Below, piece after piece: positions 14,322 to 20,645 of a DNA stretch of 20,645 nucleotides. The notes beneath the pieces were generated by a model. It did no database searches and had not been told where the DNA came from. It was given only the letters and a program-made list of their open reading frames with translations. Origin of the DNA: a virus. Both the position numbers and the translations under genes were made by a program. The stretch spans positions 1-20,645 of IMG/VR virus record IMGVR_UViG_3300012954_003314. One strand, 5' to 3'. Numbering within the stretch: position 1 is the first letter of the stretch; each line of letters opens with the position of its first letter.

Positions 14322-14809
14322 AAATAATTGATAATTTTTTAGACAAAAATGATTTTCGAGACTTACAGAACGTTGTGCTGTCGACAGACTTTCCTTGGTA
14401 CCTAAACCACGGAGTAAGTTACAAGGGAGATGACAGTGGTATTATGTTCACACATCTCATTTACAAGAATGATACTTTCAACAGTTCATTCACATTGGGC
14501 GGTTTGGATATATTCAAAAAGAAATTAAACATAGTATCTTTAGTAAGAGCAAAAATTAATTTCCTATATAGAACCGAAGAAATAATTGAACACCATGCAC
14601 ACATCGACATAGAAAATCCACCAAACGATCTTAAGACTGCAATACTATATCTAAACACTAACAACGGATACACTAAATTTGCGACAGGAGAAAAAGTTGA
14701 TAGTGTTGAGAACAGACTTATCACCTTTAAAGGAAGTCTTGAACATTTTGGCACGACAAACTCGTGCGATGCTCCTTACAGAGTTGTTTTTAACTTGAAC
14801 TATTTTTAA
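14318..14809 (+). CDS. Small 2OG-Fe(II) oxygenase
   Basis: A 163-residue dioxygenase. The ATG at 14318 overlaps the paralogue D stop as ATGA and begins a family-like N terminus (MKIIDNFLDKNDFRDLQ); an in-frame ATG at 14276 would add residues read from inside the previous gene and is rejected. The iron and cosubstrate residues are H95 and D97 in HHAHIDI, the distal H143 in SLEHFG and R155 in PYRVVFNLNYF. AILYLNTNNGYTKF (108-121) is the strand and G-x-T element that follows HxD in this group. It is a minimal jelly-roll with no extra domain, and it looks unrelated in detail to the 251-residue oxygenase upstream, so the two probably have different targets. The target is unknown. Confidence 0.82.
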   Translation: MKIIDNFLDKNDFRDLQNVVLSTDFPWYLNHGVSYKGDDSGIMFTHLIYKNDTFNSSFTLGGLDIFKKKLNIVSLVRAKINFLYRTEEIIEHHAHIDIENPPNDLKTAILYLNTNNGYTKFATGEKVDSVENRLITFKGSLEHFGTTNSCDAPYRVVFNLNYF

Positions 14810-14811
14810 CA

Positions 14812-15567
14812 ATGAAAACTATAACGTTATCTGGAAAACCTGAAATCAAACCCATAGAGTGGAAACCATATGGGGGCGAAGAAGTTTGTATTAATACAAT
14901 CATCAGAAAAGGCAAACGCACACGAGAGATGAAATTCTTTGAGGACAAGGTAAAGGCAGTACCTAGAGGTAATGCCTATTGCATAGGTAACGGACCATCA
15001 CGTAAAGGTTTTGATCTTAACAGTCTCAAAGACACAGGACAGACATATGGGTGTAATGCATTGTACAGAGACTTCATGCCTGATTTTATTTTTTCTGTGG
15101 ACACTAAGATGTCAGTTAAAATGTGTGAGGACGAAGTGGGTCTAAAGACTATACACTATGCACCGGCACTAGAAGTCAACAGGAAACAGAACAAAGGCAT
15201 GTTGCATCTTATTCCTAATAACCCGCACTGGATATCAGGTAATGCGGCATTCTGGACGGCTGGTGTGCATGGACACAAGAACATCTATTTGTTGGGCTAT
15301 GACTTCAGAGAGTATGGCAAGGATCAACTGAACAACATGTATCAGGATACAGAATGCTATGGCGAACGACACGACGATAAAATCTTCGAAGGGTGGTTAA
15401 AACAATTCAGAGACATGTTGAAGATGAGACCTTATGTCAACTACACTGTGGTACATGACGATCCACCTGATTATATGAATCATCTGCAGACAGGAACGGA
15501 CCTAGGTAACAGTAGAGTTATAACTTATGCGGAGTTTAAGAAAGAACTAACACCTAGTCAGGCCTAG
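14812..15567 (+). CDS. DUF115/MAF-like putative glycosyltransferase
   Basis: A 251-residue protein. The motifs AYCIGNGPSRKG (55-66), TYGCNALYRDF (78-88), FIFSVD (92-97), ISGNAAFWTAGVHGHKNIYL (141-160) and LGYDF (161-165) follow the order of the DUF115 domain found in motility-associated-factor glycosyltransferases and some sialyltransferase-like proteins. There GxGPS and the N-A-x-x-x-A helix bind the sugar nucleotide. It is a short stand-alone version; bacterial Maf proteins that glycosylate flagellin with sialic-acid-like sugars are much longer. A 6-hydroxymethylpterin-type enzyme (MptE-like) is a weaker alternative. It starts two bases after the upstream stop. The last 21 bases overlap the reverse-strand SprT-like gene tail to tail. 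Confidence 0.6.
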   Translation: MKTITLSGKPEIKPIEWKPYGGEEVCINTIIRKGKRTREMKFFEDKVKAVPRGNAYCIGNGPSRKGFDLNSLKDTGQTYGCNALYRDFMPDFIFSVDTKMSVKMCEDEVGLKTIHYAPALEVNRKQNKGMLHLIPNNPHWISGNAAFWTAGVHGHKNIYLLGYDFREYGKDQLNNMYQDTECYGERHDDKIFEGWLKQFRDMLKMRPYVNYTVVHDDPPDYMNHLQTGTDLGNSRVITYAEFKKELTPSQA

Positions 15568-16026
15568 GCCACACGCTTTAAATTTTTCTCTCCAAGCAAA
15601 AAAGTTTGCATTGTGATTTGAATAAGGATCTTTGATCCATGTCATTTGATATAGATGCACCATTTCGTGTGCTAACGTTTCTATAAAATCTTTCCATTTA
15701 GGAAATTTTTGATGTAGTTCGATGTAGTACTCAACTTCGATATGGTAAGGTATAATTCTCTGATCAAATTTTCCTTTAGGTGTTTTTCTATTGTCCCAAT
15801 TGGCCACACACCTACCCCAATCTTTATGCAAATTCCTAATATACAACGGAACCATTGGTAATCTACTATTGAATAGTGTCTTGTTTAGATACCTAAACCA
15901 ATTGTATGCTTGAGCCTCTGTGGGTCTAAAGCCGACTGCGTTCCTGTGCCTAGCCAGAGTATTTTCCAACTTGATCTTCAGTTGTTTCTTGACATTTACA
16001 CTTTTGTTTATTTTCTTCTTTTTCAT
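15547..16026 (-). CDS. SprT-like zinc metalloprotease domain protein
   Basis: A 159-residue protein from the ATG at 16026; a TTG at 16044 would add six residues, but the ATG begins a natural Lys-rich N terminus (MKKKKINKSVNVKKQ). The zinc-protease motif is LAHEMVHLYQ (118-127), with H120, E121 and H124. A third ligand is probably H138 in YSNHNANF. Conserved SprT-like flanks are also seen: AYNWFRYLNKTLFNSRLP (40-57) and WGRCVANW (70-77). SprT/Spartan-like domains are linked to degradation of DNA-bound proteins, and the basic N terminus would suit DNA contact, but the phage target is unknown. It ends straight after the catalytic domain, without an obvious zinc-ribbon. It is the only reverse-strand gene outside the 6186-8875 block. 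Confidence 0.85.
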   Translation of the reverse strand: MKKKKINKSVNVKKQLKIKLENTLARHRNAVGFRPTEAQAYNWFRYLNKTLFNSRLPMVPLYIRNLHKDWGRCVANWDNRKTPKGKFDQRIIPYHIEVEYYIELHQKFPKWKDFIETLAHEMVHLYQMTWIKDPYSNHNANFFAWREKFKACGLGLTRC

Positions 16027-16080
16027 GGTTGACTGCTTTACCAATTATGCTATAATATACTAGTAATTATCTAAAATACC
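16027..16080. promoter_or_regulatory. Divergent junction with TATAATATA element
   Basis: The 54-base gap between the divergent SprT-like gene and the forward 452-residue gene holds TATAATATA at 16051-16059. It is a perfect TATAAT -10 match on the forward strand and close to the T4 late core TATAAATA. It lies about 21 bases before the forward ATG at 16081, so a normal start site would leave a leader of roughly 18 bases. The reverse-strand reading, TATATTATA, is nearly symmetric and could also act as a weaker element for the SprT-like gene. No -35 is evident on either strand. No clear Shine-Dalgarno precedes either start. Confidence 0.45.
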
Positions 16081-17439
16081 ATGGACAATATGCACACAGA
16101 TTTACCAAAAACAATAAACGAAGCACTCAAAATACTAGCATATAATGATTATTTTTGGGCAAATCCTTCAATGATAGGAAATACAACCGTAATCAAGCCA
16201 CACCCAAAAGACCTATCAACGGTGAAATCACTGGCAGAATCTCAGTACGCTTGGACTGAAAAACAGGCCAAGTTGGCTCTAGTCTTACTGAAGAGATACC
16301 TTACCAAATTCCAAGCACACGGAATGGACATCAAAGACTTGCTAGACAACCCCAAGTACGATGATGATTTCCGAGTAATCAGTTTTGATAAAAGCATTGA
16401 AAAGTACATCGACGAGGACAATGTAACGAAAATAGAGATGCGGTTCCCATACAACAAGAAAGTAATTCAATTGATAAGATGTGTAAAGGACAAGCGTGGT
16501 TTGCCTGGAATGTATGCACAGTATGACGGTGAATCTAAAAAATGGACTTTCTTGCATACCGATGTTACCGCTTACTACTTGACGCTGATAGCCGTAAGAT
16601 ATGATTTTAAATTCAGTGACGATAGTCTATTAAACGACTACGAAGAAATTAAGAAAGAGATAATAGGACACAGGAAGCCGACAGCAAGACTTATTGGTGG
16701 AGAGATTGTATTAGACAATGCGTCAGAATCGTTACAAAACTACTGGAATGATAATTTGAAAAGCAAATCAACGTTACATCAATTAGATTCCTTAAAAAAC
16801 TTCGACATTAAAACAAACGGACTAGATGTTCCAGCTCAGACCATTGTGGCAAAAAAAATAGCACACAACAACAATCACATATTATGGATAGACTCAAAAA
16901 CTTTTGCAAAGCACGAAGTAGTCAAAGGTCTTTTAGAGTTAGACTGTTTTCCTCTGATCATGCCTGTAAGTGGAGACATACACATGGAAGAGGATGTAAG
17001 AAATTGTTGGGAATGGTTGAATGTTTTCAAATCGCACAACATAGATATACTGAACGATTGTTCTTGGGGGTTCGATGTCAAGGAGCCAATATACAAAAAA
17101 GATATAGATAAGTTTACAGACGAAAAACATTGGTTGGTAGATAATCAAAAGCCACAGGACTTCTTTGAGAATCTATATGAGTTGCATCAGATGAGCAAAC
17201 AGTTCAAATTGATAAATGATAACACAAAAGTAATTTTTGTGCGTAATAGAATACCTAGAGCGTTGATCAAAAGCAAGGTAAAACCAAAAGCATCATTGGT
17301 AGCAGTAGGTGGTGGACATTACGCCGGCGGTACAGACAATCTCAAAAGACTTCTTGAAAATCTTCCAAAAAAGTTGTATTATAGTGACTATCAGCCAAGC
17401 AGTTGGGATTGGCAAGATCGTGTTATAGTAAAACTTTAG
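16081..17439 (+). CDS. Uncharacterised protein with HARP-like segment beside uvsW
   Basis: A 452-residue soluble protein that ends one base before uvsW. It starts at the first ATG after the TATAATATA element; a second in-frame ATG lies three codons on. Residues about 115-180 (KIEMRFPYNKKVIQLIR, then LPGMYAQYDGESKKWTF and HTDVTAYYLTLIA) resemble the HARP or DNA-annealing domain pattern: fPYn.e.i..ik.lpG...y....k.W....... The C-terminal half has short hydrophobic strands (HILWIDS, FPLIMPVSG, VIFVRNRIP, SLVAVGGGHYAGG) that could belong to an inactive helicase- or nucleotide-binding-type fold, but no Walker A or DExx motif is present. A role assisting UvsW at branched DNA is a reasonable inference from position; function remains unassigned. 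Confidence 0.7.
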   Translation: MDNMHTDLPKTINEALKILAYNDYFWANPSMIGNTTVIKPHPKDLSTVKSLAESQYAWTEKQAKLALVLLKRYLTKFQAHGMDIKDLLDNPKYDDDFRVISFDKSIEKYIDEDNVTKIEMRFPYNKKVIQLIRCVKDKRGLPGMYAQYDGESKKWTFLHTDVTAYYLTLIAVRYDFKFSDDSLLNDYEEIKKEIIGHRKPTARLIGGEIVLDNASESLQNYWNDNLKSKSTLHQLDSLKNFDIKTNGLDVPAQTIVAKKIAHNNNHILWIDSKTFAKHEVVKGLLELDCFPLIMPVSGDIHMEEDVRNCWEWLNVFKSHNIDILNDCSWGFDVKEPIYKKDIDKFTDEKHWLVDNQKPQDFFENLYELHQMSKQFKLINDNTKVIFVRNRIPRALIKSKVKPKASLVAVGGGHYAGGTDNLKRLLENLPKKLYYSDYQPSSWDWQDRVIVKL

Positions 17440-17440
17440 A

Positions 17441-18907
17441 ATGAGCAGTTGTAAATTAGTAATAAAAGACGAAGTAAATGTGAAGTTCGAGAATCTATCT
17501 CTCGAATGGCGTAAGAGATTATCTAACAAATTCAAATACGAGATACCATATGCTAGGCATCTGCCAGCAGTGAAACTGGGCAGGTGGGATGGCAAGGTGT
17601 CGTTCTTTGGACTAGGTGGTACAACGTATCTAAACCTTGTAGATCAAATACTACCGATACTAGAAGAGGGCGGTGTGTATGTTGACTTTGAGGACCAAAG
17701 GACTAAACATAATTTCGAATTTAAGGCAGTTGATAAAAATTATCTTTCACACATAACTTGGCCGGAAGCACACCCGTGTGCCGGACAACCTATAGAGTTG
17801 AGGGACTATCAGGTAGAGACAATAAACAAATTCATAGAGAATCCACAATGTATACAAGAGATCGCCACTGGTGCAGGCAAGACGATAATCACAGCGGCGT
17901 TATGTCAGTTGGTCGAACCTTACGGACGTACACTAACAATAGTGCCAAACAAGAGTCTAGTAACACAGACAGAAGAAGACTTCCTTGCTTGTAACTTGGA
18001 CACAGGTGTCTACTACGGAGATCGTAAAGAATTAGGAAGGTTCAACACCATAGCAACATGGCAGTCATTAAACGTGTTAGAAAAGAAAAGCAAGGACGAG
18101 CATACTACTGATTTCCTAGAAGCAATAAAAGGCATCAACACAGTCATTATAGACGAAGTACACATGGCAAAAGCAGATGTACTAAAAAGATTATTAACAG
18201 GACCATTCGCACACTGTGGTATACGTTGGGGGCTTACAGGTACCGTTCCTAAAGCGGACTTTGAATTTATGGGTCTGAAATGTAGCATAGGAGAAGTTGC
18301 AAACAGAATTCAAGCAAGTGAATTGCAAGACAAAGGAGTACTTGCAAATTGTCATGTGAATGTTTTACAGACACAAGACCATCCACAGTTCAAAACCTAT
18401 GCAGAAGAACTGAAATGGCTAACTACGGATAGTACCAGAATGGGCTGGGTGGCTAATACAATAAAAGATATTTCAACATCGGGGAACACGTTAATTTTAG
18501 TAGACAGAATATCCGCGGGCGAAATACTCAACAAGAAGTTAAAAGACTCTGTGTTCATATCAGGGTCAACAAAAAACTTAGAAAGGAAAGAACACTACGA
18601 TGAAGTGTCTACAACACAGAATAAAATTATTATCGCGACTTATGGGGTCGCATCCGTTGGAATTAATATTCCTAGGATATTCAATCTTGTTCTTATTGAA
18701 CCTGGTAAATCTTTCGTAAGGGTTATACAGAGTATAGGACGAGGGATTCGTAAAGCAGAAGACAAAGAGAATGTGCAGATCTGGGATATTACCAGCAGTT
18801 GCAAATTTGCTAAAAGACATCTAGGGCAAAGGAAAAAGTTTTACAAAGAGGCCAATTACCCGTATAATATAGAGAAGATAGATTATGAAAATCCTTACAC
18901 TAGATAA
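17441..18907 (+). CDS. uvsW: UvsW-type SF2 helicase
   Basis: UvsW is the T4 SF2 helicase that unwinds branched DNA and R-loops and helps switch from origin- to recombination-dependent replication. This 488-residue protein is close to T4 UvsW in length. An N-terminal DNA-binding part comes first (KLGRWDGKVSFF at 45-56, matching the GNWDGRIRL element of T4). Then follow the Q-like motif LRDYQ (120-124), motif I ATGAGKTI (142-149), motif II DEVH (238-241), motif III LTGT (265-268), the motif IV-V region ATYGVASVGINI (399-410) and motif VI QSIGRGIR (430-437). All ATPase residues look intact. It starts one base after the HARP-like gene stop, so it depends on upstream transcription, and it overlaps the next gene by 23 bases. 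Confidence 0.94.
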   Translation: MSSCKLVIKDEVNVKFENLSLEWRKRLSNKFKYEIPYARHLPAVKLGRWDGKVSFFGLGGTTYLNLVDQILPILEEGGVYVDFEDQRTKHNFEFKAVDKNYLSHITWPEAHPCAGQPIELRDYQVETINKFIENPQCIQEIATGAGKTIITAALCQLVEPYGRTLTIVPNKSLVTQTEEDFLACNLDTGVYYGDRKELGRFNTIATWQSLNVLEKKSKDEHTTDFLEAIKGINTVIIDEVHMAKADVLKRLLTGPFAHCGIRWGLTGTVPKADFEFMGLKCSIGEVANRIQASELQDKGVLANCHVNVLQTQDHPQFKTYAEELKWLTTDSTRMGWVANTIKDISTSGNTLILVDRISAGEILNKKLKDSVFISGSTKNLERKEHYDEVSTTQNKIIIATYGVASVGINIPRIFNLVLIEPGKSFVRVIQSIGRGIRKAEDKENVQIWDITSSCKFAKRHLGQRKKFYKEANYPYNIEKIDYENPYTR

Positions 18908-19388
18908 TAGAACTTATACACTAGAAAAAATACCCGAGTGGGTAGACGAAAAATTAAGATTTGCTGTTTTGGATAATTCAGACCCAAACAACCCCGACTT
19001 CTTCTACATACCGTTGATATTCCTTGAAAGTTTTAATGCTCCGGCGGCGGTGCTAGAAATTGGGAAGTACAAAATTAAAATGCCCTTGGACTGGAAGATG
19101 TTGATAGGTGAAGCAGGACAACAAGAGATGCATGTGCTACCAATAACAAGTTTAAACGATAGAGGGTTTGATGCGTTCACGTTCAATCCTTTGTCAAGCA
19201 CTAAACCAGATTTCTATCCTATAGATGTTGTTGACATATACACAGAAGTCAAATGGTACTTTCCAAAAATTAAATCAGGACAGATGTTGGCAGTGCCCTT
19301 ATCAAATGGCCCTAAACCCATGTGTGCTTATTTTGTCAAGGACATTTCACGACAGTGCGAACAAATAGATTATGGCTCGGTCTGGTAG
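18885..19388 (+). CDS. Conserved hypothetical protein after uvsW
   Basis: A 167-residue soluble protein beginning 23 bases inside uvsW. It looks like a beta-rich fold: alternating short strands with Pro/Asp turns, for example PLIFLESFNAPAAVLEIG (42-59) and YKIKMPLDW (61-69), with ALDW-like W residues. PFYPIDVVDIYTEVKWYFP-type segments are near 110-128. There are no catalytic motifs that I can name and no signal peptide or membrane segment. It overlaps the next small gene by 17 bases, so it is co-translated with the replication genes. I recall similar uncharacterised proteins following uvsW in other marine T4-like phages but cannot name a family. Confidence 0.75.
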   Translation: MKILTLDNRTYTLEKIPEWVDEKLRFAVLDNSDPNNPDFFYIPLIFLESFNAPAAVLEIGKYKIKMPLDWKMLIGEAGQQEMHVLPITSLNDRGFDAFTFNPLSSTKPDFYPIDVVDIYTEVKWYFPKIKSGQMLAVPLSNGPKPMCAYFVKDISRQCEQIDYGSVW

Positions 19389-19614
19389 GAGAACAATAAA
19401 GATAGAAGCACCTATCATGGTTACCAACGACAAGATAGCGGTGTGGATGGATCAAGGAGAGTGGTGCAGAGATTTCTTCGACTGGCTCTCAAAAAATAAA
19501 TTGAATGATAAACTTTCAGGTTTACAACATATGCAGAATAAATTAAAATTAACTTTTGTAACAGCAGAAGACTGTACAATTTTTGGATTAAAATATGCCG
19601 GCAGAAAAAAATAG
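19372..19614 (+). CDS. Small hypothetical protein
   Basis: An 80-residue protein with a basic N terminus (MARSGRRTIKIEAP) and a basic C terminus (GLKYAGRKK), which would suit nucleic-acid contact. The centre (KIAVWMDQGEWCRDFFDWLSKN) looks like an amphipathic helix rich in Trp and acidic residues. The ATG at 19372 lies 17 bases inside the previous gene; an in-frame ATG at 19417 is an alternative start that would drop the basic arm. The end overlaps the gp62-like gene by 20 bases. No family recognised. Confidence 0.65.
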   Translation: MARSGRRTIKIEAPIMVTNDKIAVWMDQGEWCRDFFDWLSKNKLNDKLSGLQHMQNKLKLTFVTAEDCTIFGLKYAGRKK

Positions 19615-20047
19615 AAAATTTTTTGAATTAAGGAACGGCCTCAAGGCTGTGGACTTCAGGAACAAGGATTACTTTGATCGTATCGACGACAAAGAGAAAT
19701 CGTTGTACTCGCCATACATGTTGATGAGATATGTGTCTAGTTGTTCATCTAAAGACCCATTCTTTGTTGAACACTACGTAGAGATGGTCAATGAGTGTGT
19801 GAACAAACATTGTTTTACTTTGGGCAAACACAAGAAATTACTCTGGATACTAACGGCAATGTGTGGAACCTTACAACAACAATTCCACCCATGGATAAAA
19901 CCAATGAAGCGGGTGCCAAACAAAAGTCTTAAGAAATTACAAGCAATATATCCAAACTGGAAGGAATCGGACCTAGAGGTATTGGACAAAGTAATTACAG
20001 ACAGAGAACTAGAGGAACTAATAGAGGCACATGGCATCGACAAATAA
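19595..20047 (+). CDS. 62: gp62-like clamp-loader small subunit
   Basis: In T4, gp62 pairs with the ATPase gp44 to load the gp45 sliding clamp for the DNA polymerase. This 150-residue protein matches the layout of gp62 in other T4-like phages rather than the T4 sequence. DYFDRIDDKEKSLYSPYMLMR (25-45) corresponds to the usual KDYVPYMINR start. A helical middle with HYVEMVNECVNKH and KHKKLLWILTAMCG comes next. It is followed by FHPWIKPMK (where related proteins have RFSKWAK), a short LKKLQAIYP segment and a terminal helix (VITDRELEELIEAHG). It is shorter than T4 gp62 (187 residues). No gp44 lies directly upstream, which is unusual, so a neighbour check is needed. It overlaps both neighbouring genes by 20 and 17 bases. 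Confidence 0.6.
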   Translation: MPAEKNRKFFELRNGLKAVDFRNKDYFDRIDDKEKSLYSPYMLMRYVSSCSSKDPFFVEHYVEMVNECVNKHCFTLGKHKKLLWILTAMCGTLQQQFHPWIKPMKRVPNKSLKKLQAIYPNWKESDLEVLDKVITDRELEELIEAHGIDK

Positions 20048-20645
20048 ATGCACATACTGTGGCAAGGAGTTTGCCAAGGCACGTACACTGCAAGTACACC
20101 TGTGCGAGCCAAAGCGTAGGTACTTACAGAAAGATGAGAAGTGGGTGGTCAATGCATTCATGGTGTTCCAAAGATTCTACCAGATACATCAACACAACTC
20201 AAAACCCAAGACATATGATGACTTTGTGAAGAGTGCTTACTACAACGCTTTTGTCAAGTTTGGAAGATTCATCATGCACATAAACCCATTGTATCCTGAA
20301 AAGTACATAGAGTTTGTGCTAAGGTCAAAAATTAAATTGGACCACTGGGCCAGAGATGACTTGTACGAAACATACTTGATCGAAGCACTGAAGTCGGAAC
20401 CAGTGGAGGCCGCACTGCAAAGAAGTATCACAACAATGATGGATTGGGCAAACGAACAAAATGCACAATGGTCAGACTACTTCAGGCTTGTTAACACAAA
20501 CAGAGCGGTTGCACACATACAACAAGGAAAGATAAGTCCGTGGTTGTTGCTAGGTTGCAACGCAGGCAAAAGGATGTTAAAATCATTTAACGACGAACAA
20601 TTACAAATGATAGAAAGATTTATAAACCCAAGTTTTTGGCCAAGC
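20031..20645 (+). CDS. Zinc-finger phage protein, truncated by window end
   Basis: An open frame that runs to the last base of the window without a stop; 205 residues are visible. The ATG at 20031 lies 17 bases inside the gp62-like gene. The first 26 residues form a zinc-finger-like knot: C7-x2-C10, then H23 and C25 (CTYCGKEF, LQVHLCEPKRRY), a C2HC rather than classical C2H2 arrangement. The rest is helical and basic or aromatic-rich, with YDDFVKSAYYNAFVKFGRFI (62-81), LDHWARDDLYETYL and ISPWLLLGCNAGKRML (about 175-190). Similar proteins with an N-terminal finger are common in marine T4-like phages near replication genes; their function is not known to me. DNA binding is likely from the finger, as inference. 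Confidence 0.8.
   Translation, partial: MASTNKCTYCGKEFAKARTLQVHLCEPKRRYLQKDEKWVVNAFMVFQRFYQIHQHNSKPKTYDDFVKSAYYNAFVKFGRFIMHINPLYPEKYIEFVLRSKIKLDHWARDDLYETYLIEALKSEPVEAALQRSITTMMDWANEQNAQWSDYFRLVNTNRAVAHIQQGKISPWLLLGCNAGKRMLKSFNDEQLQMIERFINPSFWPS

Noticed and set aside
15561-15570. Perfect palindrome GGCCTAGGCC at the convergent end of the DUF115-like and SprT-like genes
   Set aside because: Ten bases with no loop, made of coding codons of both overlapping genes; could be chance, and no T-tract follows.
1-20645. tRNA genes, CRISPR arrays, insertion sequences, integrase or attachment sites
   Set aside because: None seen on reading: no spaced identical repeats, no transposase or integrase motifs, no cloverleaf-like segments in the few short gaps.

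Overview
The window reads as part of the genome of a marine T4-like myovirus. The support is a run of T4-type replication and recombination genes packed almost without gaps: the gp32 single-stranded DNA-binding protein, UvsX, UvsY, UvsW and a probable gp62 clamp-loader subunit. The DNA is AT-rich. The gp32, UvsY and C-terminal zinc-finger proteins look like the versions carried by cyanophages and pelagiphages rather than by T4 itself. The host cannot be read directly. The alphaproteobacterial flavour of the phage FabI and the low GC slightly favour a SAR11/Pelagibacter-type host over Prochlorococcus, but this is inference.

Layout. Positions 1-4102 hold the end of an unrecognised protein, a leader with promoter-like elements and a strong Shine-Dalgarno, then gp32, an unknown 270-residue protein, uvsX, a small acidic protein and uvsY. 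Positions 4086-15567 hold a block of 15 genes, most of them typical of glycan or surface modification: a HAD-like phosphatase, two GT-A-like glycosyltransferases with DxD motifs, a FabI-type enoyl-ACP reductase homologue, two FkbM-type methyltransferases, an SGNH hydrolase, a GT61 glycosyltransferase, two 2OG-Fe(II) oxygenases, a DUF115-like protein and four paralogues of one GT-B-like family. Within it, 6186-8875 is inverted relative to the rest. A reverse-strand SprT-like metalloprotease closes the block (15547-16026). Positions 16081-20645 return to replication and recombination: a 452-residue HARP-like protein, uvsW, two small unknowns, a gp62-like protein and a zinc-finger protein that runs off the end.

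How it fits together. In T4, uvsY and uvsW are neighbours. Here about 13 kb separates them, most of it the modification block. None of the block proteins shows a signal peptide or membrane segment, and no flippase, polymerase or nucleotide-sugar synthesis gene is present. The enzymes therefore probably act in the cytoplasm on activated sugars supplied by the host, to decorate virion proteins, DNA or a lipid-linked host glycan. Many neighbours overlap by ATGA or TAATG, which suggests translational coupling in a few long transcripts. The two divergent junctions (8876-8906 and 16027-16080) each carry TATAAT-type elements. No tRNA, CRISPR, insertion sequence or integrase was seen.
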